NCBI GenBank assembly: GCA_015068525.1
Contig: SVKJ01000006.1
Coordinates: forward strand, 30,016 to 94,015
Source: Oscillospiraceae bacterium
GTDB lineage: Bacteria > Bacillota > Clostridia > UMGS1840 > HGM11507
Length of the DNA stretch: 64,000 nucleotides
Reading direction: 5' to 3'
The notes beneath the pieces were generated by a model that did not search any database, was not told the DNA's origin, and saw only the letters and a list, made by a program, of their open reading frames with translations. A program made the position numbers and the translations under genes. Below, one piece after another: positions 8,633-16,128 of this stretch (position 1 is the stretch's first letter; every line of letters starts with the position of its first letter).

Positions 8633-9403
8633 ATGCTTCATAAAGTTGAAATCTGCGGAGTAAATACATCTTCACTTCCCGTTTTAAAAAGGGAGGAAAA
8701 GCAAAAGTTGATGTTAAGAATTAAAGAGGGAGATAAATTAGCAAGAGAAGAGTTCGTTAATGGCAATTTAAGGCTTGTTTTAAGTGTAATTCAAAGGTTT
8801 TCACAAAGAGGCGAATATATGGACGATTTGTTCCAGATAGGTTGTATAGGTCTTATAAAAGCCATTGACAATTTTGATTTAAGCCAGAATGTTCAGTTTT
8901 CTACTTATGCAGTTCCAATGATAATAGGAGAGGTAAGGCGATATTTAAGGGATAATAATTCTATAAGAGTAAGCAGAAGTCTTAAGGATATAGCATACAG
9001 AGCCCTGAATGTTAAAGAACAACTTATAAATAAAAATCAAAAGGAGCCAACAATTGATGAGATTGCAAAAGAAATGGAAATGAAAAAAGAGGAAGTTGTT
9101 TTTGCATTAGAATCAATTGTTGAGCCTATGAGTTTATTTGAGCCTGTTTATAACGATAGCGGAGATGCAGTTTTTGTAATGGATCAGGTAAAAGACGAAA
9201 AGAATTCTGACACTAACTGGATAGAAGAAATTGCACTTAATGAGGCAATGTCAAGGCTTTCGGAAAGAGAAAAGAAAGTTCTTGATTTAAGATTTTTTCA
9301 GGGAAGAACGCAGATGGAGGTCGCAGAAGAAATAGATATTTCTCAGGCACAGGTTTCTCGAATTGAAAAGAGTGCTATAGACCATATGAGAAAATATATT
9401 TGA
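8633..9403 (+). CDS. sigG: Sporulation sigma factor SigG
   Basis: Late forespore-specific sigma factor of endospore formation. The N-terminus KVEICGVNTSSLPVL is the diagnostic SigG leader. Region 2 reads NGNLRLVLSVIQRF and FSTYAVPMIIGEVRRYLRDN. Region 4 is the helix-turn-helix TQMEVAEEIDISQAQVSRIE. The length (256 aa) matches the family (~257-260). TTAGGAGGAAATCT precedes the ATG. Upstream, GTATA (8567-8571) and CAATAAT (8589-8595) with 17 bp between them loosely resemble a sigma-F/sigma-G promoter, which would fit known sigG autoregulation; this is weak. In Bacillus the gene follows sigE; here it stands between a transport ATPase and an AraC gene. It shows that the organism is, or descends from, a spore former. 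Confidence 0.95.
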   Translation: MLHKVEICGVNTSSLPVLKREEKQKLMLRIKEGDKLAREEFVNGNLRLVLSVIQRFSQRGEYMDDLFQIGCIGLIKAIDNFDLSQNVQFSTYAVPMIIGEVRRYLRDNNSIRVSRSLKDIAYRALNVKEQLINKNQKEPTIDEIAKEMEMKKEEVVFALESIVEPMSLFEPVYNDSGDAVFVMDQVKDEKNSDTNWIEEIALNEAMSRLSEREKKVLDLRFFQGRTQMEVAEEIDISQAQVSRIEKSAIDHMRKYI

Positions 9404-9406
9404 ATA

Positions 9407-9601
9407 AGAACCTCCCGAAAATCTTAAGCCTTTGGCTTTTAGAATTTCGTGAGGTTCTTATTGTGAATTAACACAACAAGGTTCTCCGAAAATCTTAAGC
9501 CTTTGGCTTTTAGAATTTCGTGAGGTTCTTATTGTGAATTAACACAACAAGGTTCTCCGAAAATCTTAAGCCTTTGGCTTTTAGAATTTCGTGAGGTTCT
9601 T
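9407..9601. repeat. Three tandem 71-bp hairpin repeats
   Basis: Three nearly identical copies with exact 71-bp periodicity: the core ATCTTAAGCC begins at 9421, 9492 and 9563. Each copy is a long imperfect hairpin, with an arm starting GAACCTCCCGAAAATC or GGTTCTCCGAAAATC, a TTT loop, and an arm ending TTTCGTGAGGTTCTT. Copies are joined by ATTGTGAATTAACACAACAA. The array starts a few bases after the sigG stop and lies between convergent sigG and the araC-type gene, so it could end transcription from both sides. It looks like tandem amplification of one terminator-like unit. It is not CRISPR: the repeat itself is the whole unit and there are no variable spacers. Confidence 0.88.
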
Positions 9602-9617
9602 ATTACAATTATATATG

Positions 9618-10445
9618 TTATTTTTCTTTCCTAAGCAAAGTAACAGGTGAAATACCATAATATTCTTTATAAACTTTTGAAAAATATGCAGGATCAGGAA
9701 TGCCGACAAGTTCTGCAACATCTTTTACACTGTAAATATTGCTTGAAAGCAGTGCCTCAGCACGTTCCATTCTGATTTTTTTAATGTAATCAACAGGGGA
9801 CAGGCCTGTTGTTCTTTTAAAGTATCTTCTGAAAGTTGATTCGCTTAAATTATAAGAATATGCAATATCAGGGATAGATAAATTCTTATTGTAATTTTCT
9901 TCAATATACATAAGCGAACTGTAAATTTCGTCAAAAATTTCAGGACTGTGTCCAATGTTTCTCATGTCGTTGCTTATATCTGACAACATTGAATAAAACA
10001 ATCCCTTTATTTTCATAGTAGGTTTATTTTCAAATAGGGAAAGAGTGTTAATCTTATCAAAAAATTCGTGATATTTTCTATTGTCAACAGGAAGTTTTAT
10101 TATACTGTCACTAAGAATAAACTCATTTCCCAAAGAATCAAAAATCAAGAAATCTATAAGGTATGAGTTTATTCCGTTTTTGTAACATTTACTGTGTGGA
10201 ATAAATACAGTATCATATTTTAAATTTTTAGGAATATATAAAATATCTCCTCTTTTTATTTCGATAGCCGTTCCATCTTTAAGATAGTGAGTCCCCGAAA
10301 TATCAAGATAATACATAAGACCATTATCTAACCTGCTGTGTTTTAAGATGTTTTTATTATCTATATATCCCCATAAACATTTTGTTCTCTCGATTTCACA
10401 GGTGTATTCCATATCATATAATTTTTCAAAACCTATTATTTCCAA
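9618..10445 (-). CDS. AraC-family transcriptional regulator
   Basis: One-component DNA-binding regulator. The N-terminal ~130 residues form a cupin-like ligand-sensing domain (GTAIEIKRGDILYIPKN). The C-terminal ~100 residues form the double helix-turn-helix AraC domain (SIPDIAYSYNLSESTFRRYF, then SPVDYIKKIRMERAEALL, ending YFSKVYKEYYGISP). I place the start at a TTG at 10445 because AAGGGAG lies about nine bases before it. The open frame extends to a TTG at 10475, and an ATG lies at 10412. The gene is divergent from the heparinase gene 218 bp away. A duplicated AraC-type site upstream of both heparinase genes makes it the likely activator of that locus. The ligand is unknown, perhaps a glycan fragment. 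Confidence 0.9.
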   Translation of the reverse strand: MEIIGFEKLYDMEYTCEIERTKCLWGYIDNKNILKHSRLDNGLMYYLDISGTHYLKDGTAIEIKRGDILYIPKNLKYDTVFIPHSKCYKNGINSYLIDFLIFDSLGNEFILSDSIIKLPVDNRKYHEFFDKINTLSLFENKPTMKIKGLFYSMLSDISNDMRNIGHSPEIFDEIYSSLMYIEENYNKNLSIPDIAYSYNLSESTFRRYFKRTTGLSPVDYIKKIRMERAEALLSSNIYSVKDVAELVGIPDPAYFSKVYKEYYGISPVTLLRKEK

Positions 10446-10545
10446 TATTTTCAACTCCCTTGAAAGAAAAATCAATGTTTCAATTTGATATTAACATAGT
10501 TTTTCTTAATATACAAGAGTTTTTTTATTTTGAATTTTTTTGCTT

Positions 10546-10611
10546 TGACCGAATAACACAAGTATTTTAATCGGATAATTCATTCTATAGAGTTTAAATG
10601 TATGGTAGTAT
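10546..10611 (+). promoter_or_regulatory. Predicted AraC-type activator site and -10 box, copy 1
   Basis: The 40-bp block 10546-10585 starts TGACCGAATAACACAAG and matches 15772-15811 at 31 of 40 positions without gaps. Two direct half-sites (GAATAA and GGATAA) start 22 bp apart, about two helical turns, as expected for tandem binding by an AraC-family protein. A -10-like TAGTAT lies at 10606-10611, 60 bp from the block start. The -35 region (TTCTAT) is poor and overlaps the block end, as at activator-dependent promoters. The ATG of the downstream gene is at 10663. Confidence 0.62.
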
Positions 10612-10662
10612 AAAGAAGGAAAGATTTAATTATATTTTAAATTATCTTATGGGAGATGAAGT

Positions 10663-13600
10663 ATGAAAAGATTTATTATACTAATTCTGGTAACAACAAT
10701 AATGTGTTCCTGTCTTGTTCCTCTTACAACTTTTGCTGCAGAGGACTTATCAAAAATAGATATAGGCTGGGAAAAGTATTTTGAAAACAAATCAACAAAT
10801 TTAGAAAACGAGAAAAATAATCACCCGAGAATATGGCTTGACGAAACAGATTTTACCCGTATTAAAGGATATGCACAAGGTGAATGTTCATCTTTGTGGG
10901 AACTTACCAAAAAATCTGCTGATTCGTATGTTAGTAATGGACCGAAAGAGTATACAGTTGATGCTAATGACGGTGAAATGGTATGGATGAATACTCAGGG
11001 GAAAAATCTTGTTGCTTTAATTTTTGCTTATAAAATTTCCAGTGATGAAAGTTACTTAAACGCTATTTATTCATATATTGATAAAATATCTGAGTATCCA
11101 TCATGGTCAAACGTGGCAGACGGAGATAACTGCCACTTAGCGGGAAATTCCAATTTTCTTGCATTTGGTTTGGCTTATGACTGGCTTTATGATGTGCTTG
11201 ACGATGAAAGAAAAGAAAAAATAGTTAATAATATCAAAACAAGGATAGAAGATTATAATAAAGACGAAGATTATGGCTTTGACTCAATAAATTGCCATAA
11301 TTCAATAATTATAAATACTTCTGCTTTGGTGGCACTCGGCGCAATGTACGAACAAATTCCTAAAGCAGAAGAGTATATGAAAAGAATTGCTGCCAAACTT
11401 GCAACACTTACAATGGAAGTTATGCCTGATGACGGAGCAGCGTTTGAAGCAGTAAATTATTCTTCATTTACCTGGCTAGGACTTATGCAGGCAGGTCTTG
11501 TTATGAGAGATCTTCTTAATGTTGATATTTTAAGTCACTCAACATTTGAGAATTATGCTAAGTTTTCTCTTTATTCATATCTTCCTGTAAATGGTTGGTC
11601 AACCTCAAAAAATGATATATTCGGCTGGGGGGACGGAACGGAAATTTCAAACGGAAATCTTGTCCCTGTAATGTCATTTATGGCTAAAGAAAAACAAAAT
11701 CCTTATTATAATTATTTTGTTAAAAAAAGAATTGAATATGCTGAAAGTAAAAGTCAAAAAAGTTATAACTGGATTTATCCATTGATGTTTTATGATGCAA
11801 ATTTAGAAACTAAAAATCCTTCTTTGAGTGAAGAATACCCTCTCGATTTTATAACAGATGATACAGGTTATGTTTTTTTAAGAGATTCATGGTCCGGAAA
11901 CGAAGCAGTAGTCCATTTCCATTCAGGACCAATTATGGGTAATACAGCGAGTGAATTTCGTAAAAAATATACAGGGAACACACTTGGTACAGGCCATAAC
12001 CATCCCGATATGGGCTCTCCCCTTATTTTTGCAGAGGGCGAATGGCTCTTTGATGATGATAATTATGTAACAGGTGTTACAACAAATCATAACACACTGA
12101 CCATAAACGGCATTGGACAAATTGGAGAGCATGATCGTATGTCAACCGATTATCCTGATCCAAATCCAGAAGAAGAAGGGGAATATCTTACTTCATGGCA
12201 GGCAATGCTTTATGCAAAACCTGAGATCGTAAAAAATGAAAAGTTGTTAAATGGAGATCTGGTGTATGTTGTATGTGATTTAACTGATATTTATCCTGAT
12301 GAACATTACTATGACAAAGATACAAAATTAAATAAAGATACAAAATTAAATAAATATTATAGGCATTTTGTATATTTAAAATCTAAAAAGGCTTTATTTG
12401 TTATAGATGATATAAAAGCAGATGAAACCTCCTCTTTTGAATTAAGATGGCATCCGACAAGCCAGACTTTCAGAGGTGAGGAAGATGGTAGTTTTCTGTA
12501 CTATGGGAACTATTCAAAAATGCGTCTTGAAGCATTTGAAGAAGATGGTACCGAGATTGAAAACTCAATTATAACAAAAGTGAATGGTAAGCATGGCGAA
12601 ACTAAAGAAGCGTATGTTTTGCAATTAAGAAATGAGGCAAGGGAGTGGCTTCAGGCAACTGCAATCAGTTGGGAAAATATTACACTTGGCAACCCTGTAA
12701 ATTCAAGTTATACTGAAAACGACGGTATCTGCACTTTCGAGGTTGACAATGTAAATATAAAAGTTGATACAGATTCAAATGAGATTTTGGCAGAAGTTTC
12801 ATCTGGCGAAATGGATGATAGTTCCCGCTACATTTACTACAACGATTTCTCGAAAGAAGAAGATTTCAATAGAGTTTCGGGCGGAGTAAAGACGGATGAC
12901 GGAAAAGTTATGTTTTACAGAGGTTATGGTATTACTTTTAGAAACTCGGCTACTGTAGATGGAGTACAAATACATAACGAAGGAGAGGAAAAACCTGATA
13001 TAAAAGTAGAATATACAGTTACTTTTCCGGATGACATCGATGCGTTACAGCATTACCCGAGATACCTGAGCAGTAATGAAGATTGTATTGATACAATGAA
13101 TATATGTGCTTATGATATCTGGCCTGAAAAAGATAGCCCTGAAGTTTATTATAACTCAAAACAATCAGTTCCTATCACACATAGTGATTATAGATATGAC
13201 AAAAGAACTCATAAAATAAAAATTTTATATAGTGCGAAAGAAGATGTAAGAACAATTTACATAGGCGATACCTGCTTAGGTACTTATAAGAATAGAGCGT
13301 TTTATAAAGATGATGATTCAACGAGTGAATATTACAGTTGGGCTAAAGACGAAAGCGGATATTTTAAATTAGGTTTAAAATATGTCGGAAGTAAATCCAG
13401 CGGTATGAATATAAAGGTAGATGATGTTAAAATATCAAAACTTAATGAAAATATGATTTCAGTTCCTGTTAAATTTGAAGAATCGGATAACATTTTACCT
13501 GTAGAACATTACAATGCTTTATGGATTCCCGAAGGAGAAAAAGTAAATCTTAATTTAAATGTAGCGGAAGGCAATTCTCTTTCGGTTAAATTGAATAATG

Positions 13601-14055
13601 AGATATATATTGATAGTTTTGCCAAAGGTCTTATTTATGTAACACCTGTTCTTAGCGATGGTGACAGTATAGAAATTATATCTTCCGATAAAGAAACTGA
13701 ACTTAAGTCATATACAAGCCCGTACTCTTATCAGTATGAAAGAAAAGGCGGTATAAAATCAGCGGTTGTCTTAGGAAGATTTGCTGATGGTATTACAGGT
13801 TATGTGCCTTATTCTTACGGAATATATTACTCACTTATTGATAAAAATGTGACAGTTGGAAATGAAGATGTTTATAAAGTCGATATAGCAGATAAGAAAA
13901 CCGCTGTTTACGGTAATTATGCGATAGATTTATATGGCCCGTATTTAAAGGTAGGCGATAAAATCTATTATAAATCGTATGTGGAATATCTTAACGAAGA
14001 AACCAATGAATCGGTTTGTTGTTTCGGAGAAGAAAAAACATTAACAATAGAATAA
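10663..14055 (+). CDS. Secreted heparinase II/III-family protein with C-terminal surface module
   Basis: Exported 1130-aa protein with a signal peptide (residues 1-26, ending TTFAA). Residues ~45-400 resemble the helical toroid of heparinase II/III and alginate lyases, including NCHNSIIINTSALVALGAMY. Residues ~400-700 form the heparinase II/III beta-sheet domain, with HSGPIMGNTASEF and GTGHNHPDMGSPLIFAEGEW, whose His residues are candidate catalytic or metal ligands. From residue ~722 (YYNDFS) to the end is a second module: a LamG-like beta-sandwich plus a C-terminal beta-rich part. That module recurs alone at 19203-20504. The family cleaves uronate-containing glycans by beta-elimination; the substrate here is unknown. 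GGGAGATGAAGT precedes the ATG. A solute-binding lipoprotein gene follows after 27 bp, probably in the same operon. Confidence 0.85.
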   Translation: MKRFIILILVTTIMCSCLVPLTTFAAEDLSKIDIGWEKYFENKSTNLENEKNNHPRIWLDETDFTRIKGYAQGECSSLWELTKKSADSYVSNGPKEYTVDANDGEMVWMNTQGKNLVALIFAYKISSDESYLNAIYSYIDKISEYPSWSNVADGDNCHLAGNSNFLAFGLAYDWLYDVLDDERKEKIVNNIKTRIEDYNKDEDYGFDSINCHNSIIINTSALVALGAMYEQIPKAEEYMKRIAAKLATLTMEVMPDDGAAFEAVNYSSFTWLGLMQAGLVMRDLLNVDILSHSTFENYAKFSLYSYLPVNGWSTSKNDIFGWGDGTEISNGNLVPVMSFMAKEKQNPYYNYFVKKRIEYAESKSQKSYNWIYPLMFYDANLETKNPSLSEEYPLDFITDDTGYVFLRDSWSGNEAVVHFHSGPIMGNTASEFRKKYTGNTLGTGHNHPDMGSPLIFAEGEWLFDDDNYVTGVTTNHNTLTINGIGQIGEHDRMSTDYPDPNPEEEGEYLTSWQAMLYAKPEIVKNEKLLNGDLVYVVCDLTDIYPDEHYYDKDTKLNKDTKLNKYYRHFVYLKSKKALFVIDDIKADETSSFELRWHPTSQTFRGEEDGSFLYYGNYSKMRLEAFEEDGTEIENSIITKVNGKHGETKEAYVLQLRNEAREWLQATAISWENITLGNPVNSSYTENDGICTFEVDNVNIKVDTDSNEILAEVSSGEMDDSSRYIYYNDFSKEEDFNRVSGGVKTDDGKVMFYRGYGITFRNSATVDGVQIHNEGEEKPDIKVEYTVTFPDDIDALQHYPRYLSSNEDCIDTMNICAYDIWPEKDSPEVYYNSKQSVPITHSDYRYDKRTHKIKILYSAKEDVRTIYIGDTCLGTYKNRAFYKDDDSTSEYYSWAKDESGYFKLGLKYVGSKSSGMNIKVDDVKISKLNENMISVPVKFEESDNILPVEHYNALWIPEGEKVNLNLNVAEGNSLSVKLNNEIYIDSFAKGLIYVTPVLSDGDSIEIISSDKETELKSYTSPYSYQYERKGGIKSAVVLGRFADGITGYVPYSYGIYYSLIDKNVTVGNEDVYKVDIADKKTAVYGNYAIDLYGPYLKVGDKIYYKSYVEYLNEETNESVCCFGEEKTLTIE
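12316..12351 (+). repeat. In-frame 18-bp tandem duplication
   Basis: The 18-bp unit AAAGATACAAAATTAAAT occurs twice back to back inside the first heparinase-family gene and encodes KDTKLN twice. The paralogue at 16129 lacks it, so it is probably a recent slippage duplication in a surface loop. Confidence 0.9.
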
Positions 14056-14082
14056 ATTAAAAAATGAGAAAGGATGATTTTT

Positions 14083-15690
14083 ATGAAAAAAACAGTTAAA
14101 CTTATTGCACTTTTACTTGTGATTGTGATGATGTCAACCCTTCTTTTCGGATGCAGTAATAAGCCAACAAACGCAAATATTGAAATTGCATCAAAAGAAG
14201 AACTTGACCCTGCGAAAATCGGCGACTATGGTACACTTAAACTACCGATTGACAAAAATGGCACAACCATTGAAGTGCTTTGCGTTACAAGCGTAACTAC
14301 TGACAATGACAGTGTTGTTGTTAACGAACTTCGAAGAAGAACGGGGCTTAATATCCAGATAATTGCTATCCCGACATCTGCGGTTAAAGAAAAAGCAAAA
14401 GTGCTTGTAGCATCCCGTGACCAGATGCCCGATATGATAACTCCGACAGGATTTACAACTGCGGAAATCAATGATTTAGGCGATCAGGGTGCTTTTGCAA
14501 ATATATTAGATTATAAAGACGAACTTCCTAACTTTAAAAAGATTTATTTTGACGAAGCAAAAGAAAGAAATATTGAAAACGACCTTAAAAACTTTATGGA
14601 CTCTAAAGGCAGAGTATTCTCATTCCCGATTTATGATACAAACCGTGATGTAAATCATGGAATGTTATACAGAAAAGACATTTTTGATAAACATAATATT
14701 AAAATGTGGAATGATAAGGAAAGTTTTCTTAACACATTGAGAGAACTTAAAAAAGCATATCCTTCATCTACACCTTTTGCATCTAAAACAGGTATAAATA
14801 TCATAAGAGATTTAGGTTACAGTTTTGGGATTAATGGTCTTAATCCTTACTATAACGAAGATGAAGGAGTATGGAAATATTCCTGTGTTGACGAAAAATT
14901 TAAAGAAGTTCTGGATATGTTAAAAACTATGTATTCTGAAGGCCTTATAGATCCTGAATTCTTAACAGCAACTCAGGCAGCGTGGACTTCTAAAATGACA
15001 CAAGCCGACAAAGCGTTTGTAACATGGGACTGGATAGGAAGACTGGATCAGTTCTGCGAACAAACAAAAGGAATTGTTCCGGGATTTGATTTAAGATATG
15101 CTTATCCGATAGGTGGAAAAGTTATTACTCTTGCAAAAACTTCAACAGGACCGTCAATTAAAAAAGGTAAAAATGAACTTTTAGCCTTAAAACTTTGCGA
15201 TTATCTTATCTCTGAATCAGGTGCGCAACTTGTATCTATGGGTATAGAAGGCGTTACATATAACCTAAGAGAAGACGGAAAAGCAGAATATATAGGATTT
15301 GAAGGTCAAAAAGGTATTGATGTTAATACTTTGGAATCAGAATACGGGCTTTATATTTCAGGAATATATAAAAGATTTGACAGAAGAAGTTCATATTTTG
15401 ACTTTACTGAGAGAGAACAGGAAGCACAGGATATGATGAATAAAAAGCCTGGTGGAGGATATATGCCTTCTGACCCTGTACTTTCATTCACACCTTCTGA
15501 AATTGATGAATATTCAAAATATACATCAGGAATTGCAAAGGCCGCAGAAGAATTTGCAACAAAATATATCTTAAGTGATACTTACGGCGAAAAAGAATGG
15601 AACGAATGGCTAAATAAAGCGAAATCTTTAGGTGCAGATATTGTTATTGAACAATATAACAAAGCACAGGAAAGATACAATAAACTGTAA
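14083..15690 (+). CDS. Extracellular solute-binding lipoprotein (carbohydrate ABC type)
   Basis: Substrate-binding protein anchored to the outer face of the membrane. The signal peptide ends in the lipobox LLFGC, with lipidated Cys24 counted from the chosen start. The mature ~510 residues fit the large family-1 carbohydrate-binding proteins (LplA-like) that feed CUT1 importers. The ORF opens at 14074, but the AGG that would serve as ribosome binding site lies directly against that ATG and nine bases before the ATG at 14083, so I use 14083. It follows the first heparinase gene by 27 bp, so the lyase and the capture protein are likely co-expressed. No permease genes lie nearby; they must be elsewhere, with the orphan ATPase at 7416 a candidate partner. 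Confidence 0.88.
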   Translation: MKKTVKLIALLLVIVMMSTLLFGCSNKPTNANIEIASKEELDPAKIGDYGTLKLPIDKNGTTIEVLCVTSVTTDNDSVVVNELRRRTGLNIQIIAIPTSAVKEKAKVLVASRDQMPDMITPTGFTTAEINDLGDQGAFANILDYKDELPNFKKIYFDEAKERNIENDLKNFMDSKGRVFSFPIYDTNRDVNHGMLYRKDIFDKHNIKMWNDKESFLNTLRELKKAYPSSTPFASKTGINIIRDLGYSFGINGLNPYYNEDEGVWKYSCVDEKFKEVLDMLKTMYSEGLIDPEFLTATQAAWTSKMTQADKAFVTWDWIGRLDQFCEQTKGIVPGFDLRYAYPIGGKVITLAKTSTGPSIKKGKNELLALKLCDYLISESGAQLVSMGIEGVTYNLREDGKAEYIGFEGQKGIDVNTLESEYGLYISGIYKRFDRRSSYFDFTEREQEAQDMMNKKPGGGYMPSDPVLSFTPSEIDEYSKYTSGIAKAAEEFATKYILSDTYGEKEWNEWLNKAKSLGADIVIEQYNKAQERYNKL

Positions 15691-15704
15691 AATGAATGTT
15701 AATA

Positions 15705-15730
15705 TTGTAGGGAACTCATTTATGCGTTCC
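15705..15730. repeat. REP-like palindrome (degenerate copy)
   Basis: TTGTAGGGAAC, then ATGCGTTCC, forms a short hairpin (GGAAC/GTTCC). It shares its TTGTAGGG start with the longer palindrome at 15922, so it looks like a degenerate relative. It lies 15 bp after the lipoprotein stop codon. Confidence 0.5.
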
Positions 15731-15771
15731 GCTAATGAACATTGAAAATTCCTGTACAAAAGAAACTCGTC

Positions 15772-15837
15772 TGACCGAATAATACAACTACATAAATGGA
15801 ATAATCAATTCCTTTGAAAAATTCAAAATGTTATAAT
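15772..15837 (+). promoter_or_regulatory. Predicted AraC-type activator site and -10 box, copy 2
   Basis: The block 15772-15811 starts TGACCGAATAATACAAC and aligns without gaps to 10546-10585 (31/40). Here both half-sites are identical, GAATAAT, starting 22 bp apart. A perfect TATAAT lies at 15832-15837, again 60 bp from the block start. The -35 region (TTCCTT) is poor. The second heparinase-family gene starts at 16129, so this would give a leader of about 285 nt carrying the REP palindrome and the mini-hairpin array. The rest of this 438-bp gap shows nothing else. Confidence 0.65.
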
Positions 15838-15921
15838 TTATATGATAATGGTTAAATGGGTTTATGACAATTTGTTGCATGTAATACATACAACAATCCG
15901 TATTAACAAACTAAAATTAAA

Positions 15922-15981
15922 TTGTAGGGGACATTCATGAATGTCCCGAATTGTCGGGCGATTCGTGAATCGCCCCTACAA
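15922..15981. repeat. REP-like 60-bp double palindrome
   Basis: Outer arms TTGTAGGGG and CCCCTACAA enclose two hairpins, GGGACATTCATGAATGTCCC and GGGCGATTCGTGAATCGCCC. This is a typical dispersed intergenic palindrome. A cousin with a GTAGGGGAGGG start lies at 51219. Confidence 0.8.
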
Positions 15982-15993
15982 TATCAATAAAAC

Positions 15994-16107
15994 TGACGCA
16001 GTCAATACCACTCGCCAATGGCGAATAAAACTGCCCATAAGGGCAATACCACTCGCCAATGGCGAATAACACTGTCCACAAGGGCAATACCACTCGCCGC
16101 AAGGCGA
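15994..16107 (+). repeat. Array of six mini-hairpins at about 20-nt period (41-bp repeat unit)
   Basis: Six small stem-loops start at 15994, 16012, 16032, 16053, 16073 and 16094: TGAC-GTCA, TCGCC-GGCGA, TGCCC-GGGCA, TCGCC-GGCGA, TGTCC-GGGCA and TCGCC-GGCGA. Loops are 3-4 nt and spacers AT-rich. At a larger scale the 41-bp unit starting ACCACTCGCC occurs at 16007, 16048 and 16089. One stem keeps pairing through a G-U wobble. The array ends nine bases before the AGGAGG site of the next gene, so it lies in that gene's 5' leader. Confidence 0.88.
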
Positions 16108-16128
16108 ATAAAAAAAGGAGGTTTGCGT

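Noticed and set aside
9407..9601. CRISPR-like tandem repeat
   Set aside because: The repeat is the full 71-bp unit with no unique spacers and no cas genes nearby; each unit is a terminator-like hairpin.
16007..16107. CRISPR-like 41-bp repeat ahead of the second heparinase gene
   Set aside because: Only three units, no unique spacers, and the units dissolve into alternating mini-palindromes directly before a ribosome binding site.
16018..16128. A 37-codon N-terminal extension of the second heparinase-family protein
   Set aside because: Those codons lie within the hairpin repeats and precede a perfect AGGAGG and a complete signal peptide beginning at 16129.
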